From: Niallia taxi
GTDB lineage: Bacteria > Bacillota > Bacilli > Bacillales > Cytobacillaceae
Direction: 5' to 3'
Assembly (NCBI RefSeq): GCF_004005475.1
Contig: NZ_RZTZ01000002.1
Coordinates: forward strand, 558,001-622,000
DNA: 64,000 bases
In this document: positions 1 through 8,192 of the stretch, piece after piece
Layout of the letters: each line of letters begins with the position of its first letter
Numbering within the stretch: the first letter of the stretch is position 1
Notes under the pieces: generated by a model
The model's database searches: none
Told to the model about the DNA's origin: nothing
What the model saw: the letters and a program-made list of their open reading frames with translations, nothing else
Made by a program: the position numbers and the translations under genes

Positions 1-1
1 A

Positions 2-778
2 TACCCAATTCCGGATAAAAATGTCCAGGTAGCAGTACCTGTCAGCATATTAGTGGATAATCCTGAAAACCTATCGAAATTTGACTTATATAAAAAGTAC
101 ATGGATGTCATAAATGAAAATGCTTGGGGACTTGAAAATTATTATCCTTTCAACGGAAAGGTCGATTATGACACAGAAAATAAAACGGTCATTATTGACT
201 TCTCGGATGATATTACCTCACTTGGTTCTTTCGGTTCTGATAACTTCCTGAACTCTATTGTGTATCAGCAGCTAGAATCTATCGGTGCAAAAAAAATGGA
301 GTTCAAACAGAATGGACAAAACGGAGTAGTTGTCGGCAACCGTGAATTAACCGAAATGGATTATCAACCACTTGAAAACAGAGGATATTTCCTCTTATCT
401 GATTCAAAAGATAATGATACTGCCCTTTATGTTCCGTGGGAAGCGCCATATCATGATATTGAGACAGCAATTAGTAATATGAGCAAGGATATTCCAGAAT
501 ATGGGCTGTCTGCGTCTATTCCAGAAAATATCTCCTTTGATAAAATTATTAAGAATACGGAAGAAAATGAATTAGTGCTGCATTTTTCAAATGACAGCAC
601 CCTTGCCGAAGATAAACATACAGTAAGAGCAATTGAAACGATTTTGCTTACAGCGAAGGATTTTGAGTTTAAAACGGTTAAATTTGAAAATGCCAAGCTT
701 GAACAAATAGGGAAATTCACAATGGATGAAGATATTAGCGTTCCTGTCGCGGCAAATAAAAAGGAAATAGCTGAATAA
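2..778 (+). CDS. rsiX: RsiX-like anti-sigma factor, 3' part (5' end outside window)
   Basis: The reading frame is open from the left edge, so this is the C-terminal part of a longer protein and the GTG at 53 is probably internal. The visible part is extracytoplasmic-type sequence with no membrane segment. Its closing block (an ILLTAKDF-type helix, then IGKF and VPVAAN) resembles the end of B. subtilis RsiX, the membrane anti-sigma factor that restrains ECF sigma factor SigX and carries a GerMN-like outer domain. RsiX precedes this chromosomal segment in B. subtilis, which supports the call. The N-terminal sigma-binding domain and membrane helix are not visible, so another GerMN-type lipoprotein or regulator remains possible. 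Confidence 0.6.
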   Translation, partial: YPIPDKNVQVAVPVSILVDNPENLSKFDLYKKYMDVINENAWGLENYYPFNGKVDYDTENKTVIIDFSDDITSLGSFGSDNFLNSIVYQQLESIGAKKMEFKQNGQNGVVVGNRELTEMDYQPLENRGYFLLSDSKDNDTALYVPWEAPYHDIETAISNMSKDIPEYGLSASIPENISFDKIIKNTEENELVLHFSNDSTLAEDKHTVRAIETILLTAKDFEFKTVKFENAKLEQIGKFTMDEDISVPVAANKKEIAE

Positions 779-790
779 ATAATTAATTAA

Positions 791-822
791 AGCTCTAGCA
801 AAATTGCTGGGGCTTTTTTTTG
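791..822 (+). terminator. Intrinsic terminator after rsiX
   Basis: A short stem, AGCTCTAGCA pairing with TGCTGGGGCT through some G-U pairs, is followed by eight or more T residues just after the rsiX stop. Confidence 0.7.
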
Positions 823-950
823 TACAGCTGTTAACCAAGAGAAAAAAAGGTGCATGGTTTTAGGGAACTTAATCCATACTAACATTTGAATTTGCCTAAA
901 GAAAAGTAGGAAAATACTCGTATGTAAATGGTTGCTACTTTCTGAGCAGG

Positions 951-1139
951 ATGACTATGTCAGTTCTAAGACTAAACATGTACTCATATGGTGAAAGAGA
1001 AACTTTCGAATTTAATAGTAAATTAGGTAAGCAAATCTTCTTAAATCAACTAAAATGCATAGACGAAAAGTTTGGCATTGACCCGGATTACGGGAAAAGG
1101 AGGATACGATGGGAGACTTTATCAGACGGCTGCTCATAG
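951..1139 (+). CDS. Doubtful small ORF ahead of the M23 peptidase
   Basis: A 62-codon frame runs into the first 31 bases of the M23 peptidase gene. Upstream is only a weak AGCAGG-like ribosome site. The predicted peptide is mixed and soluble, and I recognise no family. It may be a small translated leader, a remnant, or chance. It is listed because the 330 bases between the rsiX terminator and the peptidase otherwise hold no gene. Confidence 0.2.
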   Translation: MTMSVLRLNMYSYGERETFEFNSKLGKQIFLNQLKCIDEKFGIDPDYGKRRIRWETLSDGCS

Positions 1140-2002
1140 CTGCAATAATGCTTCTGTTTGTCAGCTTGTTGTTTTTAGGCGGCAAAGCTTCAGAGGCACA
1201 ATCACCTTCACTGTCTGAACGAACAAAAGGATGGACTTGGCCAAGTGAAGGGATGATTTCAGATACCTTTAATACGAGAAATGGCGATCATAAGGGAATT
1301 GACATTGCAGGAGACTTAGGAGCTTCTGTTTATGCTGTAGACAAAGGATTAGTTGTAAAATCCTATTATTCCCAAAGCTATGGAAATGTGATTTTCATAA
1401 AGCACGAAAATGGGTTAGAAACAGTCTACGCTCATTTAAATGAACGACTAGTTGTGGAAAAACAAAAAGTGGAAATGGGAGATATAATCGGGAAAATGGG
1501 CAATACAGGAAGGTCTTCTGGAGTCCATTTGCACTTTGAAATTCACGAGAAAGAATGGACGGTAACAAAGGAGAATGCCATTAATCCAATACTCGCATTA
1601 GGAGATGCCGAAGTGGGACAGACAGTCGAGGCTGCAGCAAAGCCAGCAAGACAGGAAGCTGCTGAAGCCAAAAGAAAACAAGTGGAAAAGGATATGACGA
1701 CAAAAGCTGAAAATGAGAAAAAAAGCGAAGCGGAAGAAAAAGAAAAAGCAACAAAAATCGAAAAGGCAAAACCAGAAACATTGGAAATTACTGTAGAAGA
1801 ACCGGTTGACTATGATCCTGAGTTGGGGCAAGTTCCATATAAAAAAGCAATTTACTACATAAAAGAAAATGAAATAAGCAAAATTCTTGGAGAGCTTCCT
1901 GCGCTCCAAGCTCCTAAAAGCATAAGTATTCAGCAGTTCAATGAGGAGCAGCAGGGAAAGGTAAGAAATATTGGTGCACCTTTTACTACCTACTATGAGT
2001 AA
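1109..2002 (+). CDS. Membrane-anchored M23 family peptidoglycan endopeptidase
   Basis: This 297-residue protein has an N-terminal hydrophobic segment (about residues 8-25) that is a signal or anchor, so it acts outside the membrane on peptidoglycan. A LytM/M23 domain spans about 40-165. The zinc ligands are visible: His61 and Asp65 in the HKGID motif, and His142 in HLHFE with His140 beside it; His109 lies in YAHL. M23 enzymes cleave peptide cross-links or stems. The domain is followed by a highly charged Lys/Glu/Ala stretch (about 175-230) and a tail with no recognised domain. The start is set by GGAGG seven bases upstream. No M23 gene sits at this place in B. subtilis as I recall it, so its biological role (sporulation, growth or division) is not shown by context. 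Confidence 0.85.
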   Translation: MGDFIRRLLIAAIMLLFVSLLFLGGKASEAQSPSLSERTKGWTWPSEGMISDTFNTRNGDHKGIDIAGDLGASVYAVDKGLVVKSYYSQSYGNVIFIKHENGLETVYAHLNERLVVEKQKVEMGDIIGKMGNTGRSSGVHLHFEIHEKEWTVTKENAINPILALGDAEVGQTVEAAAKPARQEAAEAKRKQVEKDMTTKAENEKKSEAEEKEKATKIEKAKPETLEITVEEPVDYDPELGQVPYKKAIYYIKENEISKILGELPALQAPKSISIQQFNEEQQGKVRNIGAPFTTYYE

Positions 2003-2106
2003 GTATATACATAAAGTTTTTTGCTTATTTTAGTCCATTATATCTGTATATTACGCTTGTTTTTTTATCTTAGTAAACTTATCGCAATATGTGGTAAGCA
2101 TTGTTC

Positions 2107-2135
2107 TTTTCAAAGTAGTATTTCTTATGTATAAT
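2107..2135 (+). promoter_or_regulatory. Probable SigA promoter of ribU
   Basis: TTTTCA at 2107-2112 (4 of 6 consensus bases) lies 17 bases before a perfect TATAAT at 2130-2135. It sits about 25 bases upstream of the FMN riboswitch, as expected for a riboswitch-controlled transcript. Confidence 0.65.
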
Positions 2136-2159
2136 GAAGAAGTAAAAAAAATATTGATC

Positions 2160-2286
2160 TATCTTCGGGGCAGGGTGAAATTCCCGACCGGCGGTGAGGA
2201 ACATAGTTCTAAGTCCGCGAGCCTATTCGTTAGGCTGATTTGGTGTAAATCCAAAACCGACAGTAAAGTCTGGATGGGAGAAGATG
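2160..2286 (+). promoter_or_regulatory. FMN riboswitch (RFN element)
   Basis: The hallmark RFN blocks are visible in order: ATCTTCGGGGCAGGGTGAAA at the 5' side, CCCGACCGGCGGT, a variable hairpin with AGTCCGCGAGCC, TTGGTGTAAATCC, CCGACAGT, and the closing strand GGGAGAAGAT that pairs with the opening ATCTTC (P1 helix). FMN riboswitches sense flavin mononucleotide and switch off riboflavin synthesis or uptake genes. Here the gene controlled is ribU. Confidence 0.97.
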
Positions 2287-2354
2287 GAGGTTCTGCAATC
2301 AATCGTTCGAAAAATAATAGTTAGAACGTTTGTTAAGTGTGCCTTTAAATGCTC

Positions 2355-2385
2355 CCTCAAGCTTAGATTGCTTGAGGTTTTTATT
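2355..2385 (+). terminator. Riboswitch-controlled intrinsic terminator of ribU leader
   Basis: A perfect 8-bp stem (CCTCAAGC at 2355-2362 with GCTTGAGG at 2370-2377) is followed by a T-rich run. It lies between the aptamer and ribU and is the expected expression platform for premature termination when FMN is bound. Confidence 0.9.
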
Positions 2386-2412
2386 TGGCATGCATTAACA
2401 AAATTGCTGAAT

Positions 2413-2449
2413 CTCTCTTCTTAGGCTGATGGATCCTAAAGGGAGAGAG
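2413..2449 (+). promoter_or_regulatory. Hairpin that sequesters the ribU ribosome binding site
   Basis: CTCTCT (2413-2418) pairs with AGAGAG (2444-2449), and TTAGG (2421-2425) pairs with CCTAA (2435-2439). The 3' arm contains GGGAGAG, the Shine-Dalgarno sequence of ribU. The pairing is read directly; regulation through it is inferred. Confidence 0.5.
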
Positions 2450-2454
2450 TAGAA

Positions 2455-3045
2455 ATGAATAGAAAAAAGATGAATGTAAGAAAATTTGTATTAATTGGGA
2501 TGATGAGCAGCCTTTCCTTTGTGCTTATGCTTGTCCAATTCCCGCTACCGGTATTTCCGACCTTTTTAAAATTGGATTTCAGTGATTTACCGGCATTGAT
2601 TACGGCGTTGATACTCGGTCCGGTTGCTGGGATATTAGTGGAACTAATTAAAAACATTCTAGACTATTTTGTAATGAGCAGTGAAACAGGGATTCCTGTA
2701 GGCCATATAGCGAATTTTATTGCTGGTACTGCCTTTATCCTTCCTGCATACTTTATTTATAATAAATTTAAATCAAAACAGGGTATGGTCGTGGGATTAA
2801 TCTCAAGTGTACTTGTAATGAGTGTTGCTCTGAGTGTATTCAATTATTTTGTACTGCTTCCGGTTTATATGAAGCTAATGGCAATTGACCCAATGTCCTC
2901 TGCCGAAATGCGCGGCTATATAATCTCACTTATTTTGCCGTTTAACCTGGTAAAAGGCATTATTGTATCAGGATTATTTATGATCATATATGCGAAAATG
3001 AAAGTGTGGATTACCAAGCAGGCACAATATCGAAGAGTTGCATAA
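2455..3045 (+). CDS. ribU: Riboflavin ECF transporter S component RibU
   Basis: This 196-residue, very hydrophobic protein has about five or six predicted membrane helices. It fits the substrate-binding S component of an energy-coupling factor transporter. RibU (B. subtilis YpaA) binds riboflavin and uses the shared EcfAAT module, encoded elsewhere, for uptake. The N-terminal block with PLPVFPTFLKLDFSDLPAL and the GPVAG motif match the family. The FMN riboswitch immediately upstream fixes the substrate assignment. The start ATG follows GGGAGAG. The gene is monocistronic, between its riboswitch leader and a strong bidirectional terminator. Confidence 0.96.
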   Translation: MNRKKMNVRKFVLIGMMSSLSFVLMLVQFPLPVFPTFLKLDFSDLPALITALILGPVAGILVELIKNILDYFVMSSETGIPVGHIANFIAGTAFILPAYFIYNKFKSKQGMVVGLISSVLVMSVALSVFNYFVLLPVYMKLMAIDPMSSAEMRGYIISLILPFNLVKGIIVSGLFMIIYAKMKVWITKQAQYRRVA

Positions 3046-3047
3046 AT

Positions 3048-3086
3048 AAAAAAGCAAAAAGAGAAAAAATCTCTTTTTGCTTTTTT
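3048..3086. terminator. Bidirectional terminator between ribU and fer
   Basis: A perfect 16-bp stem (AAAAAAGCAAAAAGAG with its complement) with a 7-base loop has A and T tracts on either side, so it can stop both convergent transcripts. Its 3' arm ends next to the fer stop codon. Confidence 0.92.
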
Positions 3087-3398
<312 letters not shown>

Positions 3399-3414
3399 TT
3401 ACTATCCATTCCTT

Positions 3415-3443
3415 ATTGTAAAACTGAATGTATAACTTTTCAA
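3415..3443 (-). promoter_or_regulatory. SigA promoter of fer
   Basis: On the - strand TTGAAA (3443-3438) and TACAAT (3420-3415) are separated by exactly 17 bases, each with five of six consensus bases. This implies a leader of about 70 bases before the fer start. Confidence 0.8.
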
Positions 3444-3617
3444 TAAAAAAGACCAATATAAAGGAATAAAGTATTGTAATTATGCAAATCCTCCAGTAAC
3501 CTCCTTCATATTGTCACCAAGTTTACCTCTCTGTGTTGTTTTCATGGTAAAATAAAAGCAAGAAAGTACATAATTCGACATGGACCATCGATTTATTTTT
3601 AAAAGGAGTTTACGTAT

Positions 3618-4673
3618 ATGACCTTTATCGAGGTAATCGTGTTATATTGTTTACAAAGAATAAAGGGAGAGAGAACCGTCTATTCTGTTCTTCACATCCT
3701 AAACGGCAAAAAATCAGCCCAAACAATTCAGGATATACATATATTTAAGCTAAAAGCCATATTTCAAACATTTCCGAGTTTGTCGAGAGCAAATTTCGAC
3801 AGCATTATCCTCTCTTTGAATAAAAAAGCATGGATACATGCTGGTGAGTCAGCGCAAAGCTTTGTTATCCATCCTAAAAAAGAGGAATCTTTAAAGGAAT
3901 TACTTATAGAATACCCTATTCCCGCCCATTTAAATGGCTGGAAATATCATCGAATCACTGTTGGATTCTGGGAGCGGCTTTCGCTCTCTATCCAAGTTGC
4001 ATCACATTTAGCAAAAGGCAATAATCGGTATATGCCAGTTCAACGAAATATGGCTGTTCAAGCTTGGATGAAGCAAACATTGCAGGATTTTTCTACTGAA
4101 AGGCAAAAGCTAAATGAACATCTTTTTCAAGAATTGGCAAAATGCTTGGAAGATGAGGACATTTATCCTGAATATCTTATATGCAGGCTGACAGGAGCAG
4201 ACCATATTGGGCTGACGCCAGAACAAGCCGCAGCAGATTTTGGGATAGATCTAAGCTATTATGATATGTCTTTTTTATCATTGCTGCATTTTATGCTCCA
4301 GAAGATTTTAGCTCAAGAAGGCAAGTTTCCAATATTGCGGAAAATGATACTAGATGATGATTCAGACTTTATCCTGACGAATTCAACTAAAGCCACCTAT
4401 AAATTGATTCTTCAAGGCTATAGTCTTGAAGAAATCAGTAACATTCGCCGTTTGAAAATGAGTACGATTGAAGATCATATCGCAGAACTTGTTTTGAATA
4501 TTCCTGATTTTTCCATAGAGGAATATGTAAGTAAAAGCAAAGTTGAAGAAATTACAAAAATTGCGAAAGACATTGCATCTAAGTCATTAAAACAAATTAA
4601 ACAACAGCTTCCAGATGCGACATATTTTGAAATCAGGATTGTCCTTGCCAAATTAGGAGGTGGCATGAAGTGA
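3618..4673 (+). CDS. ypbB: YpbB family helix-turn-helix protein
   Basis: This 351-residue soluble protein matches the YpbB family by position and character. Its C-terminal third (about residues 255-345) has the helicase-associated helix-turn-helix look: a segment around TYKLILQGYSLEEISNIRRL followed by MSTIEDHI. The same kind of domain occurs at the end of RecQ-type helicases, and ypbB overlaps the downstream recS by four bases, so the pair are probably translationally coupled. A role as a partner of the helicase in DNA repair is a reasonable inference, not shown. The start follows AAAAGGAG. Confidence 0.85.
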   Translation: MTFIEVIVLYCLQRIKGERTVYSVLHILNGKKSAQTIQDIHIFKLKAIFQTFPSLSRANFDSIILSLNKKAWIHAGESAQSFVIHPKKEESLKELLIEYPIPAHLNGWKYHRITVGFWERLSLSIQVASHLAKGNNRYMPVQRNMAVQAWMKQTLQDFSTERQKLNEHLFQELAKCLEDEDIYPEYLICRLTGADHIGLTPEQAAADFGIDLSYYDMSFLSLLHFMLQKILAQEGKFPILRKMILDDDSDFILTNSTKATYKLILQGYSLEEISNIRRLKMSTIEDHIAELVLNIPDFSIEEYVSKSKVEEITKIAKDIASKSLKQIKQQLPDATYFEIRIVLAKLGGGMK

Positions 4674-6181
4674 ATTTAGAAAGTAAGCTATATGAATTTT
4701 TTTCTTTATCTTCCTTTAGGCCAGGACAAAAGGAAGCAATAACTGCCCTTTTAGAACATAAGCATACATTAGCCATGCTTCCGACAGGTACTGGTAAATC
4801 ATTGGTTTATCAGTTGCCAGGAAAATTACTGAAGGGAACTGTCATCATTATTTCTCCTTTACTGTCATTAATGCAGGATCAAGTAGAGCAAATGAAGATG
4901 AACGGAGAAAAAAGCGTTGTTGCTATTAATTCCTTTTTGACATGGCAAGAGCGAAATGAAGTATTTAAGCAAATACGCCAATATAAATTTGTTTTTATTT
5001 CCCCAGAAATGATTAGCTCTGAATTTATATTGAATATATTAAAAAAACTGGAAATAGGCTTATTTGTTATAGATGAAGCACATTGTATTTCGCAGTGGGG
5101 ATATGATTTTAGGCCTGAATATCAAAACTTAGGTAATGTGCGGAATCAATTGGGTAATCCTTTAACATTGGCTTTAACGGCAACTGCTACTCCTAGTATA
5201 AGGGATGATATTAAGGCATCTTTATCATTAGTAGATGTGAAGGAAGTGATCTACAGTGTTGATAGACCCAATATTGCCTTAAAAGTGGAAATGCTTGCAG
5301 GAGGAGTAGAGAAAAAGAAAAGGCTGGAGGAATTAACTGTCGATTTGCAAGGTCCGGGCATTATTTATTTTTCAAGTAAAAAGCTGGCAGAGCAAATGGC
5401 CGCTGAATTGAAGCGGAAAAGCGGCAAGCGGATTAATGCCTATCATGGCGGTATGTCACAGGAAGACAGAATACTGATTCAGCAGCAGTTTTTAAATGGC
5501 CAGCTTGATATTGTTTGTGCAACGAGCGCCTTCGGTATGGGGATAAATAAGGATAATATCCGCTTTGTCATCCATTACCATTTTCCGACACAGGTCGAAT
5601 CGTTTTTGCAGGAAATCGGAAGGGCTGGAAGGGATCGGAAGGAAAGCATCTCCATTCTTTTATACGTGCCTGGTGATGAAATGCTTGCATACCAGCTTAT
5701 TGAAACAGAGCTGCCAAATGAGCTGCAGTTAAAGCAATTAAAAAGGTCTCTTCTGCAATACTCCACATACGAAGAATGGTCCAAAAAAGAACGAACCTTG
5801 ATGTTGGGGCAATTTTCTGAAACACAATGGAGAATACTTGCGGCAAATGTTCAGCTAGAAGGGAAATTGGTCAAGGAGATTGTCGATAAGCTTGAAGATT
5901 TTGCCCAATATTGTGTAAGCAGGCTTGCGATAAAAAAACAAAGTATACAACATATGTTATCATGGGTCCATTTAAATTCATGCCGACGTGCCTTTCTAAC
6001 AGGGTATTTCGAGGAGGCTGAGATTAGAATGAACCCCGTGTGCTGTGACAATTGTGGATTCAGTATAGCTAGCTTCTATTCAAAGGAAAAAACAAACAAT
6101 GAAAGAAACAATGAGGTGGACAGCTGGAAAAAGCAGCTTGCCTTTATTTTAAATATGAAAAGTGGACCTGCTTATGAATAA
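4670..6181 (+). CDS. recS: RecQ-family ATP-dependent DNA helicase (RecS)
   Basis: This 503-residue superfamily 2 helicase unwinds DNA 3' to 5' in recombinational repair. Walker A GTGKS is at about 40-44, the DEAH box at 135-138 followed by the RecQ signature CISQWGYDFRPEY, the SAT-like TATAT at about 166-171, and the conserved EIGRAGRDR motif VI. A Cys-rich zinc site (C-R-R, C-C-D-N-C) lies at about 435-465. It is shorter than long RecQ forms because there is no HRDC domain, like B. subtilis RecS (YpbC), which holds this locus. GTG start overlaps the ypbB stop; AGGAGG lies nine bases upstream. Confidence 0.95.
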   Translation: MNLESKLYEFFSLSSFRPGQKEAITALLEHKHTLAMLPTGTGKSLVYQLPGKLLKGTVIIISPLLSLMQDQVEQMKMNGEKSVVAINSFLTWQERNEVFKQIRQYKFVFISPEMISSEFILNILKKLEIGLFVIDEAHCISQWGYDFRPEYQNLGNVRNQLGNPLTLALTATATPSIRDDIKASLSLVDVKEVIYSVDRPNIALKVEMLAGGVEKKKRLEELTVDLQGPGIIYFSSKKLAEQMAAELKRKSGKRINAYHGGMSQEDRILIQQQFLNGQLDIVCATSAFGMGINKDNIRFVIHYHFPTQVESFLQEIGRAGRDRKESISILLYVPGDEMLAYQLIETELPNELQLKQLKRSLLQYSTYEEWSKKERTLMLGQFSETQWRILAANVQLEGKLVKEIVDKLEDFAQYCVSRLAIKKQSIQHMLSWVHLNSCRRAFLTGYFEEAEIRMNPVCCDNCGFSIASFYSKEKTNNERNNEVDSWKKQLAFILNMKSGPAYE

Positions 6182-6749
6182 GGAAAAATACTTTCATGTA
6201 TTGAATCAGTTGACAGACAAAGAGCTTGTTAAGCACTTATATATTACCCAAATTATTTTAATTATCCTTTCAGCAGGATTAGGCATATTTGTATTTCGGA
6301 TGGACGATTTTGGTTCCTTGCTAGCCTTTAAATGGACATATGTATTAGCAGGACTTAGTGTAGGTGCTGCAGTCGTTTTCATGGATATGATATTTATGAA
6401 ATATATTCCTGGTAAATATCATGATGATGGTGGGTTAAATAAGCGGATATTTCGTCAAAGACACCCTCTGCATATCGCCGTAATTGCGGCGGTTGTTAGT
6501 GTAAGTGAGGAAATTTTATTTCGAGGCGTTATCCAAACCAATCTCGGGTTATTAGCAGCAAGTATAATCTTTGCAGTTGTTCACTATCGTTATTTATTTA
6601 ATTGGTTTCTTTTTATAAACATTATTTTTATAAGTTTAATTATCGGTTGTGTATATTTATGGACAGGAAGTCTTTTAGCAACGATTATTATGCATTTTAC
6701 GATTGATTTTGCTCTTGGCCTGCTGATCAGATACAAGGTTTTTGAGTAG
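6174..6749 (+). CDS. ypbD: CPBP family intramembrane metalloprotease YpbD
   Basis: This membrane protein of about 191 residues has five or six hydrophobic segments. It carries the CPBP (CAAX/bacteriocin-processing) motifs: EE followed by ILFRG (EExxxR), a VVHYRY His segment, and IIMHFTIDF near the C-terminus. Family members are glutamate/zinc intramembrane proteases or related maturation factors. I chose ATG 6174, which overlaps the end of recS, rather than a GTG twelve bases earlier. The ribosome site is weak (AAAAGTGG), consistent with translational coupling. Order recS-ypbD-ypbE is as in B. subtilis. Natural substrate unknown. Confidence 0.88.
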   Translation: MNKEKYFHVLNQLTDKELVKHLYITQIILIILSAGLGIFVFRMDDFGSLLAFKWTYVLAGLSVGAAVVFMDMIFMKYIPGKYHDDGGLNKRIFRQRHPLHIAVIAAVVSVSEEILFRGVIQTNLGLLAASIIFAVVHYRYLFNWFLFINIIFISLIIGCVYLWTGSLLATIIMHFTIDFALGLLIRYKVFE

Positions 6750-6792
6750 ATTTTTATATAAAAAGAAATTTGTTTAGAAAGAAGGGATGTTC

Positions 6793-7641
6793 ATGACAAG
6801 AGAAGATCCTTATAGAGTGCAGGCGGATCGGCAAAAACAGCGGATAACTCGAGTGGAGAAACAAGAGGTAATTCCAACCGAAAAAAAAGAAAAAGAAGAA
6901 CTGCCGCCTCGCAGGTCGGTGCATCATAAACAGAAAAAAAAGAAAAAGAAAAAGAAAAATCAAAAGTCAACAGCTATCACTGTTCTAGCTTTTTCGTTTA
7001 TTGCCCTTCCAGTTATTTTACTCGGAATTCATGAAATAATGACTCGTCACACTGGGGATGCAATTGTTCCTGTTAGCGGCTCATCGACACAGTTTGAGCA
7101 AATAGGTGTCGAACAAAAGGAAAAAAAATCAGCGACAGTTGAAGATAAAGAAAAAACAGATGACTCTGCTGAAAACAGCTCAAAGCAAGCGGCTGATACA
7201 GAGGAACAAAAGTCGACCGACAAAGAGCAAAAAGCAGCGGAGGAGGCAAAGCAAAAGGCTAAAGCGGAAGCAGAGAAGGAAGCAGAGCAAAAGGCTAAAG
7301 CAGAAGCCGAAAAGGAAGCAGAGCAAAAGGCTAAAGAAGAAGCTGAAAAGGAAGCAGAGCAAAAAGCTAAAGCAGAAGCCGAGAAGAAGGCAGCAGCAGA
7401 AGCCGAGAAAAAGGCACAAGCAGAGGCTGAGAGAAAGGCAGCAGCAGAAGCCGAGAAAAAAGCACAAGCTGAAGCTGAAACAACGTATATTTACCATACA
7501 GTTGCTGCGAATGAAACATTATACCGGATTGCGATGAATTATTATAATTCTAAATCAGGGGTTGATATCATTAAACAGGCAAACCAATTAGCAAGTGATA
7601 ATGTTATGGTAGGACAGGTGCTGAAAATTCCTCAGCAATAA
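6793..7641 (+). CDS. ypbE: LysM-domain membrane protein YpbE with Lys/Glu/Ala repeat rod
   Basis: Domain order is a basic cytoplasmic N-terminus (about 1-55, ending in a run of lysines), one membrane helix (about 58-78), a long extracellular Lys/Glu/Ala-rich repeat region (about 110-230), and a C-terminal LysM domain (about 235-282; YIYHTVAANETLYRIA ... LKIPQQ) that binds peptidoglycan. It should tether the membrane to the wall with a charged, probably helical spacer. I prefer ATG 6793 to the in-frame ATG 6787, because the ribosome site AGAAGGG ends at 6786. B. subtilis YpbE occupies the same locus. The repeat makes this copy longer than I would expect. Confidence 0.9.
   Translation: MTREDPYRVQADRQKQRITRVEKQEVIPTEKKEKEELPPRRSVHHKQKKKKKKKKNQKSTAITVLAFSFIALPVILLGIHEIMTRHTGDAIVPVSGSSTQFEQIGVEQKEKKSATVEDKEKTDDSAENSSKQAADTEEQKSTDKEQKAAEEAKQKAKAEAEKEAEQKAKAEAEKEAEQKAKEEAEKEAEQKAKAEAEKKAAAEAEKKAQAEAERKAAAEAEKKAQAEAETTYIYHTVAANETLYRIAMNYYNSKSGVDIIKQANQLASDNVMVGQVLKIPQQ
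7240..7480 (+). repeat. Imperfect tandem repeat encoding Lys/Glu/Ala rod in ypbE
   Basis: A 36-base unit coding EAEQKAKAEAEK recurs about three or four times with small changes, then grades into a related KAAAEAEKKAQAEAE pattern of about 15 residues repeated twice. The unit stays in frame throughout. Such repeats are prone to copy-number change by slippage. Confidence 0.85.
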
Positions 7642-7695
7642 TGCTTCTAACTAGTCCTTCCCCTTCATATAGTTTAAGGGAAGGAGGCTTGTAAC

Positions 7696-8154
7696 ATGGA
7701 ATTATCTATTATGAAGCTTGACAGCAATACGGATGAAACAACAAGAGAAATGCTGCAAAAACTTGTGGAGAAAAAAAGGAAATTTGATATGATCAAAACA
7801 AGACATTTGTTTGTTATGTGGCTGACAATAATAGTTGGATTTTTTTATGCATACTGGCTTTATAAGCATATTGCTGTCCCGTTTTCCCATTCCTTTGCGA
7901 TAATGTTTTCGATATTTATTGCGAAAACTTTCAATCTATATGCGCTTTGTCTAATTGTTGGATCCTTTGGCTTTATGAATGTTCTTAAACAAAAAAAGGA
8001 CAAGGCAGAGAAGGAATATCACGAATTGCGCTGTGAAATTATTGATAAAGCGAAGGACCTGTGGAAGAAGGAAGAGGAATGGAAAAGTCGCCATCATGTT
8101 TTTTATATGATGAAAAAAGAATATGATATAAACCTTTTTCATGAAACGAAATAA
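7696..8154 (+). CDS. ypbF: YpbF family small membrane protein (DUF2663)
   Basis: This 152-residue protein has two membrane segments (about 36-58 and 64-92) between charged, probably coiled-coil ends. Size, topology and position after ypbE match B. subtilis YpbF, a DUF2663 protein of unknown function. GGGAAGGAGG precedes the start. The stop codon overlaps the left arm of a terminator shared with the convergent cotJ operon. Confidence 0.85.
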   Translation: MELSIMKLDSNTDETTREMLQKLVEKKRKFDMIKTRHLFVMWLTIIVGFFYAYWLYKHIAVPFSHSFAIMFSIFIAKTFNLYALCLIVGSFGFMNVLKQKKDKAEKEYHELRCEIIDKAKDLWKKEEEWKSRHHVFYMMKKEYDINLFHETK

Positions 8155-8187
8155 AAAAGAGACTAAACAAGCATTAGTCTCTTTTTG
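8153..8187. terminator. Bidirectional terminator between ypbF and cotJC
   Basis: Stem AAAAAGAGACTAA with TTAGTCTCTTTTT, a 7-base loop, and A and T tracts on both sides. Confidence 0.9.
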
Positions 8188-8192
8188 CGCAT

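Noticed and set aside
7106-7537. Long Arg/Lys/Gln-rich frame inside ypbE
   Set aside because: It is the repeat of ypbE read in another frame; ypbE has start, membrane helix and LysM domain.
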